A DNA stretch of 64,000 nucleotides from an uncultured Tenacibaculum sp. (lineage in GTDB: Bacteria; Bacteroidota; Bacteroidia; Flavobacteriales; Flavobacteriaceae): NCBI RefSeq assembly GCF_947502995.1, contig NZ_CANNBW010000011.1:62001-126000 (forward strand). Direction: 5' to 3'. Positions 17,663 through 26,280 of this stretch are shown here, piece by piece. How positions within the stretch are numbered: the first letter of the stretch is position 1; each line of letters starts with the position of its first letter. Position numbers and translations under genes: made by a program. A model generated the notes under the pieces. It searched no databases. It saw nothing but the letters and a program-made list of their open reading frames with translations, and was not told where the DNA came from.

Positions 17663-18529
17663 ATGGAAACTAGTCAGAACAGAATCTTACCTTCAAGTAT
17701 GCCTATACCAAACAAAATTAAGAAGATAAGCAGATTCATTCAATTTGTATCCCCTAGCCTAGTAACAAAATTCTCTTTAAAATTATTTTCTACTCCTATA
17801 AAATTTCCTTTACCAAATCGAGAGAAAACTATGTGGGAGAGTGCTCAAAAAAGCAGATTAAAAGTTTCTTCGATTGATAGGGAGATTGATGTATTAACTT
17901 ATGGATATTCCCCTAAAAAAGTACTTTTAGTACATGGATGGTGTGGTAGAAGTACTCAGTTGTTTATGGTTGCTGATAAATTATTAGAAAAAGGTTATAT
18001 GGTAATTTCTTTTGATGCGCCTGCTCATGGGAAATCTGAAGGAAAAACAACATTAATGCCAGAATTTATTGAAGCTATTCATGAAATAAATAAAGAACAC
18101 GGGCCTTTTGAAGCTGCTGTTGGTCATTCTTTAGGCGGAATGTCTTTATATTCAGCATATGCAGATGGTTTTAAAACAAATAAAATTGTATCTATTGGCT
18201 CTGGAGATACTATCAGTGAAATTCTAATGAATTTCACTAACAATCTTACAATAAAACCTAAGATTGCTAAAAGAATGAAAAATTATTATGATAAGAAATT
18301 AGGTAGAGATATCGATTTAAATGCTAGCTCTGAAACAGCAAAACAAGTAGATATACCTGCTTTAGTTGTTCATGATTCTTTAGATGGTGATGTGGCTGTA
18401 AGTTGTGCATACAGTATTCGTCAAAACTTAAACCAAGGTTCTATTTTAATTACGCAAGGTTTAGGACACACAAAAATCTTACGTGATAAAGAAACCATGA
18501 ATAGAGTTGTTGATTTTATAATTTCTTAA
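17663..18529 (+). CDS. Alpha/beta hydrolase
   Basis: 288 residues. The alpha/beta hydrolase core starts near 85 (VLLVHGWCGRSTQL, oxyanion HGW). The nucleophile is Ser 156 in GHSLGG, the acid is probably Asp 238 or 241 (VVHDSLDGDV) and the base His 269 (GLGHTKILRD). No signal peptide is evident, so it is probably cytoplasmic. The substrate is unknown. The msrB gene starts 2 bp after the stop, pointing to a two-gene operon. Confidence 0.82.
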   Translation: METSQNRILPSSMPIPNKIKKISRFIQFVSPSLVTKFSLKLFSTPIKFPLPNREKTMWESAQKSRLKVSSIDREIDVLTYGYSPKKVLLVHGWCGRSTQLFMVADKLLEKGYMVISFDAPAHGKSEGKTTLMPEFIEAIHEINKEHGPFEAAVGHSLGGMSLYSAYADGFKTNKIVSIGSGDTISEILMNFTNNLTIKPKIAKRMKNYYDKKLGRDIDLNASSETAKQVDIPALVVHDSLDGDVAVSCAYSIRQNLNQGSILITQGLGHTKILRDKETMNRVVDFIIS

Positions 18530-18531
18530 GT

Positions 18532-19014
18532 ATGAAAAAAATATTTGTTTTATTCGCTGTATTAACCTTAATTTCTTGTGAATCTATTGCACAGAAAGAT
18601 AAAGCTTCATCGAAAAAATATAAAGTTCAAAAAACGGATCAAGAATGGAAAAAAGCTTTAACTCCAATGCAGTATTATGTATTGAGAAAAGCTGGAACAG
18701 AAAGACCAAACACAAGTGAATTTAACTACTTGAAAGAAAAAGGAACTTTTGTTTGTGCAGGTTGTGAAACTCCTTTGTATAAATCGGAACGTAAATTTAA
18801 TTCAGGAACAGGTTGGCCTTCTTTTGACAAAGCTATTGAAGACAATATTGAAACTGATGTAGATTATAAGATTGGTTATGCCAGAACAGAACTTAAGTGC
18901 AATACTTGTGGCGGACATTTAGGACATCGATTTAATGATGGGCCCAGAGAAACTACAGGATTGCGAGATTGTATTAATGGTGTAGCTTTAAAATTTATTC
19001 CTTCAAAAATATAA
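18532..19014 (+). CDS. msrB: Peptide-methionine (R)-S-oxide reductase, lipoprotein form
   Basis: 160 residues. It reduces methionine-R-sulfoxide in proteins. Zinc ligands are CAGC (75, 78) and CNTC (123, 126). The catalytic Cys 147 lies in RDCINGVALKF (RYCINGxAxxF in most members, here Asp before Cys). FNSGTGWPSF and GGHLGHRFNDGP are conserved. The N-terminal segment FAVLTLISCESIAQK is a lipoprotein-type signal with Cys 16, so it acts outside the cytoplasm. It follows the hydrolase by 2 bp and ends in a hairpin at 19023. Confidence 0.92.
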   Translation: MKKIFVLFAVLTLISCESIAQKDKASSKKYKVQKTDQEWKKALTPMQYYVLRKAGTERPNTSEFNYLKEKGTFVCAGCETPLYKSERKFNSGTGWPSFDKAIEDNIETDVDYKIGYARTELKCNTCGGHLGHRFNDGPRETTGLRDCINGVALKFIPSKI

Positions 19015-19022
19015 CGTAAATT

Positions 19023-19049
19023 AAGAGTTGAAATTTCAACTCTTTTTTT
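19023..19049 (+). terminator. Terminator flush against the next start codon
   Basis: AAGAGTTGAAA pairs with TTTCAACTCTT as a perfect inverted repeat, then a T-run that ends exactly at the ATG of the next gene (19050). Confidence 0.7.
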
Positions 19050-19604
19050 ATGGCCAATTCTTACTTAAATAGCGCTATCAAACAATTTGAATATTACAAA
19101 AGTTTAGGAGATAAAACGTTTCATCAACTTAGTAATGATCAATTTTTTTGGATAGCCGATGCTCATGAAAATTCTATAGCAATTATAGTAAAACACATGG
19201 TGGGAAATATGTTATCGAGATGGACAAACTTTTTAACTGAAGATGGTGAAAAAGATTGGCGTAATAGAGATCAAGAATTTGAAAATTCATTCACAACTAA
19301 AAAAGAAGTAATTGATTATTGGGAACAAGGTTGGCAATGTTTATTTGATGCAATTACTCCACTTAATACAAATGATTTAGAAAAAATTATTTACATCAGA
19401 AATCATGGTCATACTGTTACAGAAGCAATCAATCGTCAGTTATGTCATTATTCTTATCATACAGGACAAATTGTATTTTTAGGAAAAATGCTAACTAACG
19501 AAAAATGGCAATCTTTATCAATTCCAAAAGGGAATTCAAAACAATACAATCAAGAAAAATTCTCAAAAGATAAAATGCGTAAACACTTTACAGAGGATTT
19601 ATAA
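19050..19604 (+). CDS. DUF1572 (DinB-like) family protein
   Basis: 184 residues of a DinB/YfiT-like four-helix bundle. HMVGNMLSRWTNFLTEDGEKDWRNRDQEFE and NRQLCHYSYHTGQIVFLGKML give the expected three-His metal pattern (KHMVGN, HYSYHTGQ). DUF1572 members are likely metal-dependent thiol transferases of unknown substrate. The ATG directly follows the U-tract of the msrB terminator, leaving no room for a leader unless transcription reads through. The 3' end overlaps the LacI gene on the other strand by 17 nt. Confidence 0.8.
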   Translation: MANSYLNSAIKQFEYYKSLGDKTFHQLSNDQFFWIADAHENSIAIIVKHMVGNMLSRWTNFLTEDGEKDWRNRDQEFENSFTTKKEVIDYWEQGWQCLFDAITPLNTNDLEKIIYIRNHGHTVTEAINRQLCHYSYHTGQIVFLGKMLTNEKWQSLSIPKGNSKQYNQEKFSKDKMRKHFTEDL

Positions 19605-20604
19605 TTGTTTGCGTTGTTGCTCTTTCACATAAAGAAGAATAAATTACAGTTGCTTTATTAGCTGATGTATCTTTTTTACTCAGTCGATCTAAGAGTTGTT
19701 TTGCTGTAGTTCTTCCTAAACGCTTTCCGTGTTGATCAATTGTGCTTAAACTTGGTTTTAAATGTTCAGAAATTTTAGTACCTGCATAACCGATCATCAA
19801 CAACTTTCTATCTTCTAAAAGTTGTCTTTTACTTGCTATTCTATAGGCAGCTAAAGAAGCTTCTTCATCTAAAGCAATAATTCCATCGACTGCTTCTTCA
19901 TCAAACAAAACATGAAATTCATTTTCAATATACATTTCATTTCCCTTAACAATAAGAGGTTCTTGTTTATCGTCTTTAATTGCTTCTAAATATCCTAATA
20001 ATCTTGCATTTTCATCACTTAAATTTTTATTCGATGAAGCTAATGCAATATTAGAAGCTCCTTTAAATTTTAAATGTCGAACTGCTTTTTGTACAGCTTC
20101 AAAGTCATTAACTAATACTTTATCACATGCTACAGAATTATCAACTCTATCAAACATAATTAAATCAATATTATCTGAAATGTCACTTAAATGACTAAAA
20201 TCTTGTTTTAATTGTGTTTCTTCTGTAACAGCTATAATAATACCGTCTACCAATCCGTTTACTAATGTTTCTACTGCTTTTACTTCCTTCTCGTAAGATT
20301 CATTAGTTACAGTAATAATAATATTGTAATCTGTATCCGCTAATACACTTTCAATACCTCTTAAAGCTCTAACTAAAAAGAAATCTTTAATACTAGGTAA
20401 AACAACACCAATAGTATTCGTTTTTCCCGATTTTAAATTTAATGCTGCTCTATTAGGCCTGTAATTGTATCTTTTGGCAGCTTCTTCAACTTTTTTCTTA
20501 GTTGCTTCACTAATCTCGTAACTATCATTTAAAGCTTTAGAAACTGTAGATGCAGAAACATCAAGAATCTTTGCCAACTCTTTTAGCGTGATACTTTTTT
20601 TCAT
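19588..20604 (-). CDS. LacI-family transcriptional regulator
   Basis: 338 residues. The LacI helix-turn-helix is at the N-terminus (TLKELAKILDVSASTVSKALNDSYEIS), followed by the hinge helix RYNYRPNRAALNLKSGKTNTIGVVLPSI and a periplasmic-binding-like effector domain (~60-330). No sugar operon lies next to it, so its target is unknown. A 13-bp palindrome (20674-20686) and two TTCGGT direct repeats lie upstream and could be operators. Confidence 0.9.
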   Translation of the reverse strand: MKKSITLKELAKILDVSASTVSKALNDSYEISEATKKKVEEAAKRYNYRPNRAALNLKSGKTNTIGVVLPSIKDFFLVRALRGIESVLADTDYNIIITVTNESYEKEVKAVETLVNGLVDGIIIAVTEETQLKQDFSHLSDISDNIDLIMFDRVDNSVACDKVLVNDFEAVQKAVRHLKFKGASNIALASSNKNLSDENARLLGYLEAIKDDKQEPLIVKGNEMYIENEFHVLFDEEAVDGIIALDEEASLAAYRIASKRQLLEDRKLLMIGYAGTKISEHLKPSLSTIDQHGKRLGRTTAKQLLDRLSKKDTSANKATVIYSSLCERATTQTIINPL

Positions 20605-20673
20605 AAAAATTAATATTTGTTCGGTTCCTTCGGTCGTAAATGTATTAATTTGCTTTTTGTGATCAAAAAAAAT

Positions 20674-20686
20674 ATGGTTTCACCAT
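20674..20686. promoter_or_regulatory. Palindrome between lacI-type and GNAT genes
   Basis: ATGGT-TTC-ACCAT is a perfect 5-3-5 palindrome, about 17 bp before the GNAT start. A possible operator, but it lacks the central CG of classic LacI sites. Confidence 0.3.
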
Positions 20687-20702
20687 TATAAAATTATACC
20701 AA

Positions 20703-21236
20703 ATGAACTCTTACATCTTTACTTCAGAAAACTTAGGATTTAGAAATTGGAAAACTAGTGATCTAGATGAATTACATCGCTTAAACTCTAATACTGAAGT
20801 AATGCGTTTTTTTCCTTCTACAGCTTCTAAAGAACAGTGCGAAGATTTTATAAAAAGAATGCAACAGCAATTTGAGACTCATAAATATTGCTATTTCGCT
20901 ACTGAAAAATTAGAAACTCAGGAATTTATTGGTTTTGTGGGGCTTTCTTTACAAACTTATGAAGCTGATTTTAATCCTTCTACAGATATTGGTTGGCGTT
21001 TATTACCTGATTTCTGGGGAAATGGTTACGCTACTGAAGGCGCAAAACGTTGTTTATCATACGGATTTGAAACTTTAAAATTATCTGAAATTGTTTCTGT
21101 TGCTCCTTCAATTAATATCCCTTCAATAAAGGTAATGGAGAAAATAGGAATGCAAAAAGCTAATACTTTTAATCATCCATTATTGAAAGAATACCCTAAT
21201 CTTGAATCTTGTGTTCTATATAAAATTAAACAATAA
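20703..21236 (+). CDS. GNAT N-acetyltransferase (RimJ/RimL type)
   Basis: 177 residues. LGFRNWKTSDLDELHRLNSNTEVMRFFP is the usual start of the Acetyltransf_3 group. DIGWRLLPDFWGNGYATEGAKRCLSYGFE includes the acetyl-CoA pyrophosphate loop (NGYATEG), and VAPSINIPSIKVMEKIGM is the C-terminal signature. It transfers acetyl groups to a protein N-terminus or small molecule; the substrate is unknown. Confidence 0.85.
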   Translation: MNSYIFTSENLGFRNWKTSDLDELHRLNSNTEVMRFFPSTASKEQCEDFIKRMQQQFETHKYCYFATEKLETQEFIGFVGLSLQTYEADFNPSTDIGWRLLPDFWGNGYATEGAKRCLSYGFETLKLSEIVSVAPSINIPSIKVMEKIGMQKANTFNHPLLKEYPNLESCVLYKIKQ

Positions 21237-21299
21237 CATCTTGTAACAAAGTTTAAACATACTCGTCTCCGTTTTTAGTAACCAAGTAAAAAATTAGAG

Positions 21300-21908
21300 A
21301 TGAAAAATAAACTATTACCGCAGTTGTTTATTATATACACTAGGTATTTAATAGGATTTGCTTTTGTATTTGCCAGTGTGAAAAAAATTCAAGGACGACG
21401 ATTTACTTCCGTTAGCGGTGCAGAAAACCCAATAAATACGTCTTGGCATTTTTTTGAAACTTTATATCAATCTGGTTTGTATTGGAAATTTATAGGAGTC
21501 GGACAATTAATTGCAGGATTGTTATTAATGACACAACGTTATTCTAAACTAGGCGCTGTTGTATTTTTTCCTGTGATAGCCAATGTTTTTGTGATTACAG
21601 TTTCTTATGATTTTAATGGAACACCAATTATAACTGGACTTATGCTTTTAGCTAATGTTTTGTTGTTGGTTTGGGATTGGGATACCTTAAAAGTATTAGT
21701 AGACAAAGAACCAAATTTTCCAGATGTAAACAGACTAGAATCAGATACTATTTGGACCTTTATGGGTTTCGCTTTTCTTTTGATTATGATGTGTGTTGGT
21801 TTTATCAAAAATGGAAGAGATCTCTTACTGCTGTTGATTGGTATTTTATCTGTTAGTATTGGCGGATTAATTTTAGGAATAAAAAGACATAAAAAACGAG
21901 CTATTTAA
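21300..21908 (+). CDS. DoxX-family membrane protein
   Basis: 202 residues with four or five hydrophobic helices (FIIYTRYLIGFAFVFASVKKI, FIGVGQLIAGLLLMTQR, GAVVFFPVIANVFVITV, ITGLMLLANVLLLVWDW, TFMGFAFLLIMMCVGFI). The R-x-x-GxxFxxAxxxK pattern in helix 1 fits DoxX/DoxD-like proteins. The role is unknown. The stop codon sits inside a bidirectional hairpin. Confidence 0.75.
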   Translation: MKNKLLPQLFIIYTRYLIGFAFVFASVKKIQGRRFTSVSGAENPINTSWHFFETLYQSGLYWKFIGVGQLIAGLLLMTQRYSKLGAVVFFPVIANVFVITVSYDFNGTPIITGLMLLANVLLLVWDWDTLKVLVDKEPNFPDVNRLESDTIWTFMGFAFLLIMMCVGFIKNGRDLLLLLIGILSVSIGGLILGIKRHKKRAI

Positions 21909-21917
21909 TAGCTCGTT
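21895..21917. terminator. Bidirectional terminator between convergent genes
   Basis: AACGAGCTATT and AATAGCTCGTT form an 11-bp stem across the DoxX stop codon, between the DoxX gene and the convergent LytTR gene. Confidence 0.6.
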
Positions 21918-21921
21918 AATT

Positions 21922-22677
21922 TCAATTTCCTTCAAACCAGTTTTTAAAAATAGCTACTTTTTCTCTACTTACTATAATTTCTTTTTCGAGTTGAAATGAT
22001 GTTATGATTTTTAATCTACTATTGGAATAAACTAACACATCTTTTATGGAATTTATTCCAACTATAAATGTTCTATTTACTCTAAAGAAATTTTTAGGAT
22101 TTAAAACTTTCACCAAATCTTCTAACTTAAAATCTAAAATGTATTTTTTTCCTGAATTGGTTACTAAATACACCGTTCTTCCTTCAGCATAAAACAAAGA
22201 AATTTCATCTGTTTTTAATGAGTGAATATGGTTTCCTAATTTCACTAAAAAGCGATCTTTAAATTTTCTTGTAATTAAATCTTTAGCAACATTAGATACG
22301 GCTTCTGTTTTTTTGAAAAGATTTTGCATTGACTTTAATTTAGTCATTGCTTTAGAAATATCAGTGAATGTAATGGGTTTTAAAATATAGTCTATACTAT
22401 TCACTTTAAAAGCATCTATCGCGTATTCATCAAAAGCTGTAACAAATATGATAGGTTTATCAATCTTAGTTTGATTAAAAATCTCAAAACTTAGACCGTC
22501 TGTTAATTGAACATCCATAAAAACAACATCAAATTCATTTTCTGATTGAAAAAATTCTACTGCGCTTTGAATACTATCTAGTTTCGAAGCAATTTCAATA
22601 GTTCCGTCGTACTTTAAAAGATAACGTTCTAGTTTCTCTACTGCTAAGGATTCATCTTCAACTATTATTATTTTCAT
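21922..22677 (-). CDS. LytTR-family response regulator
   Basis: 251 residues. The receiver domain (1-~120) has the acidic pair at residues 8-9 (VEDE), phospho-acceptor Asp 55 (VVFMDVQLTDG), Thr 80 (FVTAFD) and Lys 100 (YILKP). The LytTR DNA-binding domain is at ~145-250 (FLVKLGNHIHSLKTDEISLFYAEGRTVYLVT ... FFRVNRTFIVGI). It begins 1 bp after the pseudokinase gene. Likely targets are the LytTR-type boxes at 26204-26234 upstream of the SDYY-repeat gene, so the system probably regulates its own operon. Confidence 0.92.
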   Translation of the reverse strand: MKIIIVEDESLAVEKLERYLLKYDGTIEIASKLDSIQSAVEFFQSENEFDVVFMDVQLTDGLSFEIFNQTKIDKPIIFVTAFDEYAIDAFKVNSIDYILKPITFTDISKAMTKLKSMQNLFKKTEAVSNVAKDLITRKFKDRFLVKLGNHIHSLKTDEISLFYAEGRTVYLVTNSGKKYILDFKLEDLVKVLNPKNFFRVNRTFIVGINSIKDVLVYSNSRLKIITSFQLEKEIIVSREKVAIFKNWFEGN

Positions 22678-22678
22678 T

Positions 22679-23710
22679 TTAGTTTTCTTCAGTTTTGGTA
22701 GTTAGTTTTGGTAGAGTTATCGTTCGTTTAAGATCGGTTGTAATAAGTTGTATTTCTATATCACTATAAATCTTATAAACTCTTTCTATCTCTTTAATAT
22801 GCTGTAATGTAAAAGGTGCTGTTATTTTATCATTGGTTAGATAAGTAAGAATAAAACTGTTTTCAGTTTCTTTTAATTCTATTTTTAATTCTAAATTCGA
22901 TGAGATAATTGTTGTTCTAATAATTTGTTCAATTGTAAAAAGTAAGCTTCTTGGTACGACTAAGAAATCGCTTTTTACTTCATTTATCATTGTAATATTT
23001 CTGTATGGTAAATAATTAAAAAGATGTACCAGCTCGTTTGTAGTTTCTAATTCCTCTTGAATTGTTACTAATTGTTTTTCCTTACTTGATAAAATATAAC
23101 GATATATAGTTGCTAAATGATCAATAAAATCATCTGCTAAGTCAGTATCATTTTGAATTAATACTAATAAATTTTCTAAACTTTCGAATAATAAACTAGG
23201 GTTGATTCCTTGTTTAAATTCTTGAAAATCTTCTTCAATAAATTGAAGATATTGTTGCTCTTCCTTTAATTTATCTGTATTTATTTTATGTAAATATTCG
23301 TGGCTAATAAAAAGTAAAATATAAATAGCACTTACTACACTAAAAATACTATTGAACAATAATAATTCTTCAAAATTTGGTGAAAACCCTAATACTTTCT
23401 TGTAATAAATCGTCATAAATAACGATACGATTCCAATACATAATAATATAGTAACGAAGACTTGAATCAGTATAAAAACAGGAGTACTTAATGATTTAAG
23501 AAATCTTTTAAATTGTAATAATGAAAATCTTAAAAACTCTTGTACGATGTAAGATAACCCAATACACACATACAATTCTTGCCCTAAAAATTCTTGTTCA
23601 ATTTGTGCTACATTATTATTCACTAAAAGAATTAATAAATACACCACTACTCCACTAAAAACAGGACTTAGTAATCGAAATAAAGGTTTATGTATAAATA
23701 ACTTTTTCAT
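22679..23710 (-). CDS. Degenerate LytS-type sensor kinase (probable pseudokinase)
   Basis: 343 residues. Four or so membrane helices lie in the first ~140 residues (LLSPVFSGVVVYLLILLV, FILIQVFVTILLCIGIVSLF, VSAIYILLFISHEYL). The cytoplasmic part aligns with His_kinase (PF06580-like) proteins, but the catalytic residues are lost. The usual INPHFLFNSLN reads INPSLLFESLEN, with Ser 172 in place of the phospho-acceptor His. The N-box PxLxLQPLVENAIKH reads VPRSLLFTIEQIIRTT (Asn to Gln). No glycine-rich G-box can be found. Its start overlaps the stop of the canonical kinase by 4 bp. It probably acts as a dimer partner or sensor subunit. Confidence 0.8.
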   Translation of the reverse strand: MKKLFIHKPLFRLLSPVFSGVVVYLLILLVNNNVAQIEQEFLGQELYVCIGLSYIVQEFLRFSLLQFKRFLKSLSTPVFILIQVFVTILLCIGIVSLFMTIYYKKVLGFSPNFEELLLFNSIFSVVSAIYILLFISHEYLHKINTDKLKEEQQYLQFIEEDFQEFKQGINPSLLFESLENLLVLIQNDTDLADDFIDHLATIYRYILSSKEKQLVTIQEELETTNELVHLFNYLPYRNITMINEVKSDFLVVPRSLLFTIEQIIRTTIISSNLELKIELKETENSFILTYLTNDKITAPFTLQHIKEIERVYKIYSDIEIQLITTDLKRTITLPKLTTKTEEN

Positions 23711-24726
23711 CGTATAATTGGCAATTTTACTAGAAATTTATCTCCGTTACTCATTTCTATATTTTTTCCTGTTAAAAGCAAATACCTGTTATTAATGTTC
23801 TTCAATCCTATTTTAAAAGAACTAACATTTTTAGGCTTCGATGTAATGTTATTTTGAACATAAATAAATTCCTCATCGTTGGTAATTTTCATCATCAAAG
23901 GTTTTTCAATACTTAAAACATTATGTTTAACAGCATTTTCAACCAACATTTGTATAGATAATGGTGGAATTTTAGTTCCTGATAAGACAGGAGATAATAT
24001 TATTTCACATTTAAATTTATTTTCGAATCTATTGTTAATTAAGAAAATGTACGACGCTACTAATTCCATTTCCTTCTCTAATTCAGTAAGTTTTGTATAG
24101 TAACTTTTTAAAACATAATCGTACATTAAAGCTAACTTTCTAATAAATAAAGAGGCTTTTGTTTTGTCTTTATGAGTTAATGATGAAATTGCGTTTAAAC
24201 CATTAAATAAAAAATGTGGACTCAGTTGTGATTTTAAAGCTTCTAACTGATGTTCTATTTGATTTCTCTGAAGTTTTACTGTTTCTATCTGTAAAGTAGC
24301 GTATGCATAATATGAATATAAAGCAAAATAAACTACTTGAAACAATATTGAAATTATAAAAAGTATAATACTCAATTTTATTAAAATCAATGAATATTCT
24401 GATAGAAAATCAGAAATAGGATTCAATGCCAAAAGATAGAAGTAAAAAAGAGAAACACTAATTAAAAAAGTAATTACAAAATGTAAAATTATTCCCAGAA
24501 ACAATCGTGTTCCTTCATTAGTCTTCCATGGTAATTGCCTATCTAAAACTTTGGAAATAATCAAATTTGAATATCCGCACACTATCCCTAAACAAGTTAA
24601 TAAAAAGATGTTGATTATATTAATCTCTTCTCCTTTTTGCTCTCCAATTAGTATAAAATACCCCACTGATATTCCTAATGTTAGACCAGTTATAATAGTG
24701 AGAAGATGTATTTTCATTAGTTTCAT
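23707..24726 (-). CDS. LytS-like sensor histidine kinase
   Basis: About 339 residues from the ATG at 24726; an in-frame GTG at 24747 would add seven. Membrane helices (LLTIITGLTLGISVGYFILI, IINIFLLTCLGIVCGYSNLII, LGIILHFVITFLISVSLFYFYLLAL, LIKLSIILFIISILFQVVYFALYSYY) precede the kinase core. The phospho-acceptor is His 171 in LKSQLSPHFLFNGLNAI. The N-box is IPPLSIQMLVENAVKHN and the G-box region GLKNINNRYLLL. It should autophosphorylate and pass phosphate to the LytTR regulator. The signal is unknown. Confidence 0.9.
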   Translation of the reverse strand: MKLMKIHLLTIITGLTLGISVGYFILIGEQKGEEINIINIFLLTCLGIVCGYSNLIISKVLDRQLPWKTNEGTRLFLGIILHFVITFLISVSLFYFYLLALNPISDFLSEYSLILIKLSIILFIISILFQVVYFALYSYYAYATLQIETVKLQRNQIEHQLEALKSQLSPHFLFNGLNAISSLTHKDKTKASLFIRKLALMYDYVLKSYYTKLTELEKEMELVASYIFLINNRFENKFKCEIILSPVLSGTKIPPLSIQMLVENAVKHNVLSIEKPLMMKITNDEEFIYVQNNITSKPKNVSSFKIGLKNINNRYLLLTGKNIEMSNGDKFLVKLPIIR

Positions 24727-24794
24727 GTTTGATAGTTGATATAACACAAATAAAGTAACTAAAAATCAACATGATATTTAGTTACTTTATGGTT

Positions 24795-26135
24795 TTAATA
24801 AATTGCTTTCATAGCTTTACCAAAGTAATGATCTGAATCTATACTTTTTGCCCTCTTTAAATAAGCATCTTTTACACGCTGTGAAGCTCTTTTAACTTTT
24901 GGTGCAAAAGCTACTAAAGAAGAAGATAAATACGTATTAGAATCTATTGTTTTTAAAGAATCTAAAACTCTTAAAAGTTGATCTTCTGTTAAATTTCTTT
25001 TTGCTATTTTTTTGTAAACATCTGATGCATAATAATCTGAATCTACATTATTCTCTATAAGTGTAATTAATTCATTTAATGATTTATCATCTAACTCTTT
25101 TTTAAGTAAATCTTTTATAACACTAGATGCATAATAGTCAGAATCTACATCTCCCATAGATTTGATAAATGCGTTATAATTTTCTTTAGATAAGTCTTTC
25201 TTTTTCAACGCATTTTTTAATATCTGACTTTTGTAATAATCAGAACTAATTTGATTAGATAACATCATAATTTTACTCATATTTGATTTATTTAAATCTC
25301 TATGATCTAAAATTTTAGTCAATACTTCAGTTAAATAATAATCTGAGCTAATATTTTTAGAAATTTCTAATAATTTTTCTAATTGATCATCAGTTATAAC
25401 CATATTATCTATAGCATTTGTTAATAACTGAGATTTGTAATAGTCTGATTTTATAGTTTTAGTTGCGTTTATATAAGCCGATGCTCTTTGTTCATTTTGT
25501 AATAATATATCTTGATTCTTTTGAAGAACATCTGATAAATAATAATCTGAATCAATTGTTTTTCCTGCTAAGTTGATAAACTTAACTATTTCAGAATTAT
25601 TTAAATTCTTATCTGATAATAATTTAAAATATTTAGCCTCTGCATAATCACCATCAATTTTTTCTATTTCATTAAAAACTGCATTCGCTCCTCCTCTATT
25701 ATAAAATCGATCAACCCTAGCTTCAGCTGCTATACCTGTATGTCTAATAATTTCCGGTAAAATTTCAGCTAACCAAACTTTTCCTTCAGGTTCAAAACTT
25801 TTTTCGCTCCAACCGACATAATACCTTTTCCTTAACGTACCATTTTCAGCCTCAATTACTAACTTTCTCTTTTTTCCAAAACTTGTTTTTTTAATCTCAA
25901 TAAAACCACCTCTAGTTATAGAAACAATATCTTTATCATCATCAGAAACTTCTATTTCACCTTCATATTCTATCTGAAATTTTCCCTTTCCTTTTATGAA
26001 TAAAGTAATGTTACCTACGGCTTTTTTAAGTTTTCCGTTTTTCCCATAAATTTTAACATTTGTCTGTGCTGTTGCATTAAATGCTACAGAAGATAATATT
26101 ATGAACAATGTTAATATGATCGATTTTGTTTTCAT
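24795..26135 (-). CDS. Exported SDYY-repeat protein of the LytTR operon
   Basis: 446 residues. A signal peptide (IILTLFIILSSVAFNATAQ) is followed by a beta-rich adhesin-like region (~25-115). From about residue 160 there is an array of eight or nine ~36-residue helical repeats marked by SDYY: IDSDYYLSDVL, IKSDYYKSQLL, ISSDYYLTEVL, ISSDYYKSQIL, VDSDYYASSVI, VDSDYYASDVY, IDSNTYLSSSL, IDSDHYFGKAM. The pattern looks like a HEAT/ARM-type alpha solenoid in the periplasm. I do not know a function. It is 68 bp upstream of the kinase gene with no terminator seen between, and has LytTR-type boxes upstream. Confidence 0.75.
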   Translation of the reverse strand: MKTKSIILTLFIILSSVAFNATAQTNVKIYGKNGKLKKAVGNITLFIKGKGKFQIEYEGEIEVSDDDKDIVSITRGGFIEIKKTSFGKKRKLVIEAENGTLRKRYYVGWSEKSFEPEGKVWLAEILPEIIRHTGIAAEARVDRFYNRGGANAVFNEIEKIDGDYAEAKYFKLLSDKNLNNSEIVKFINLAGKTIDSDYYLSDVLQKNQDILLQNEQRASAYINATKTIKSDYYKSQLLTNAIDNMVITDDQLEKLLEISKNISSDYYLTEVLTKILDHRDLNKSNMSKIMMLSNQISSDYYKSQILKNALKKKDLSKENYNAFIKSMGDVDSDYYASSVIKDLLKKELDDKSLNELITLIENNVDSDYYASDVYKKIAKRNLTEDQLLRVLDSLKTIDSNTYLSSSLVAFAPKVKRASQRVKDAYLKRAKSIDSDHYFGKAMKAIY

Positions 26136-26162
26136 AATTACTATTTTTTGTTTTTATAGCTT

Positions 26163-26170
26163 CAAAAGTA
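26163..26170 (-). promoter_or_regulatory. -7 promoter element of the SDYY-repeat/LytTR operon
   Basis: TACTTTTG on the minus strand matches TAnnTTTG, 27 bp before the ATG at 26135. Confidence 0.55.
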
Positions 26171-26203
26171 TTTGATGATTAGACTTTAAAAAAACGAAAT
26201 GTA

Positions 26204-26234
26204 ACCAACTGTATTTTTATTGTAGTCAATTGTA
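26204..26234 (-). promoter_or_regulatory. Two LytTR-type direct-repeat boxes
   Basis: On the minus strand TACAGTTGGTTA and TACAATTGACTA share 9 of 12 positions and are 21 bp apart, two helical turns. ACAGTTGGT fits the LytTR half-site consensus [TA][AC][CA]GTTN[AG][TG]. They lie just upstream of the promoter of the 26135 gene, as expected for activation by the LytTR regulator encoded in the same cluster. Confidence 0.6.
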
Positions 26235-26280
26235 AAATTTAATTTTATATCTTTAAAATACATTTCATTTTAAAACTTTC

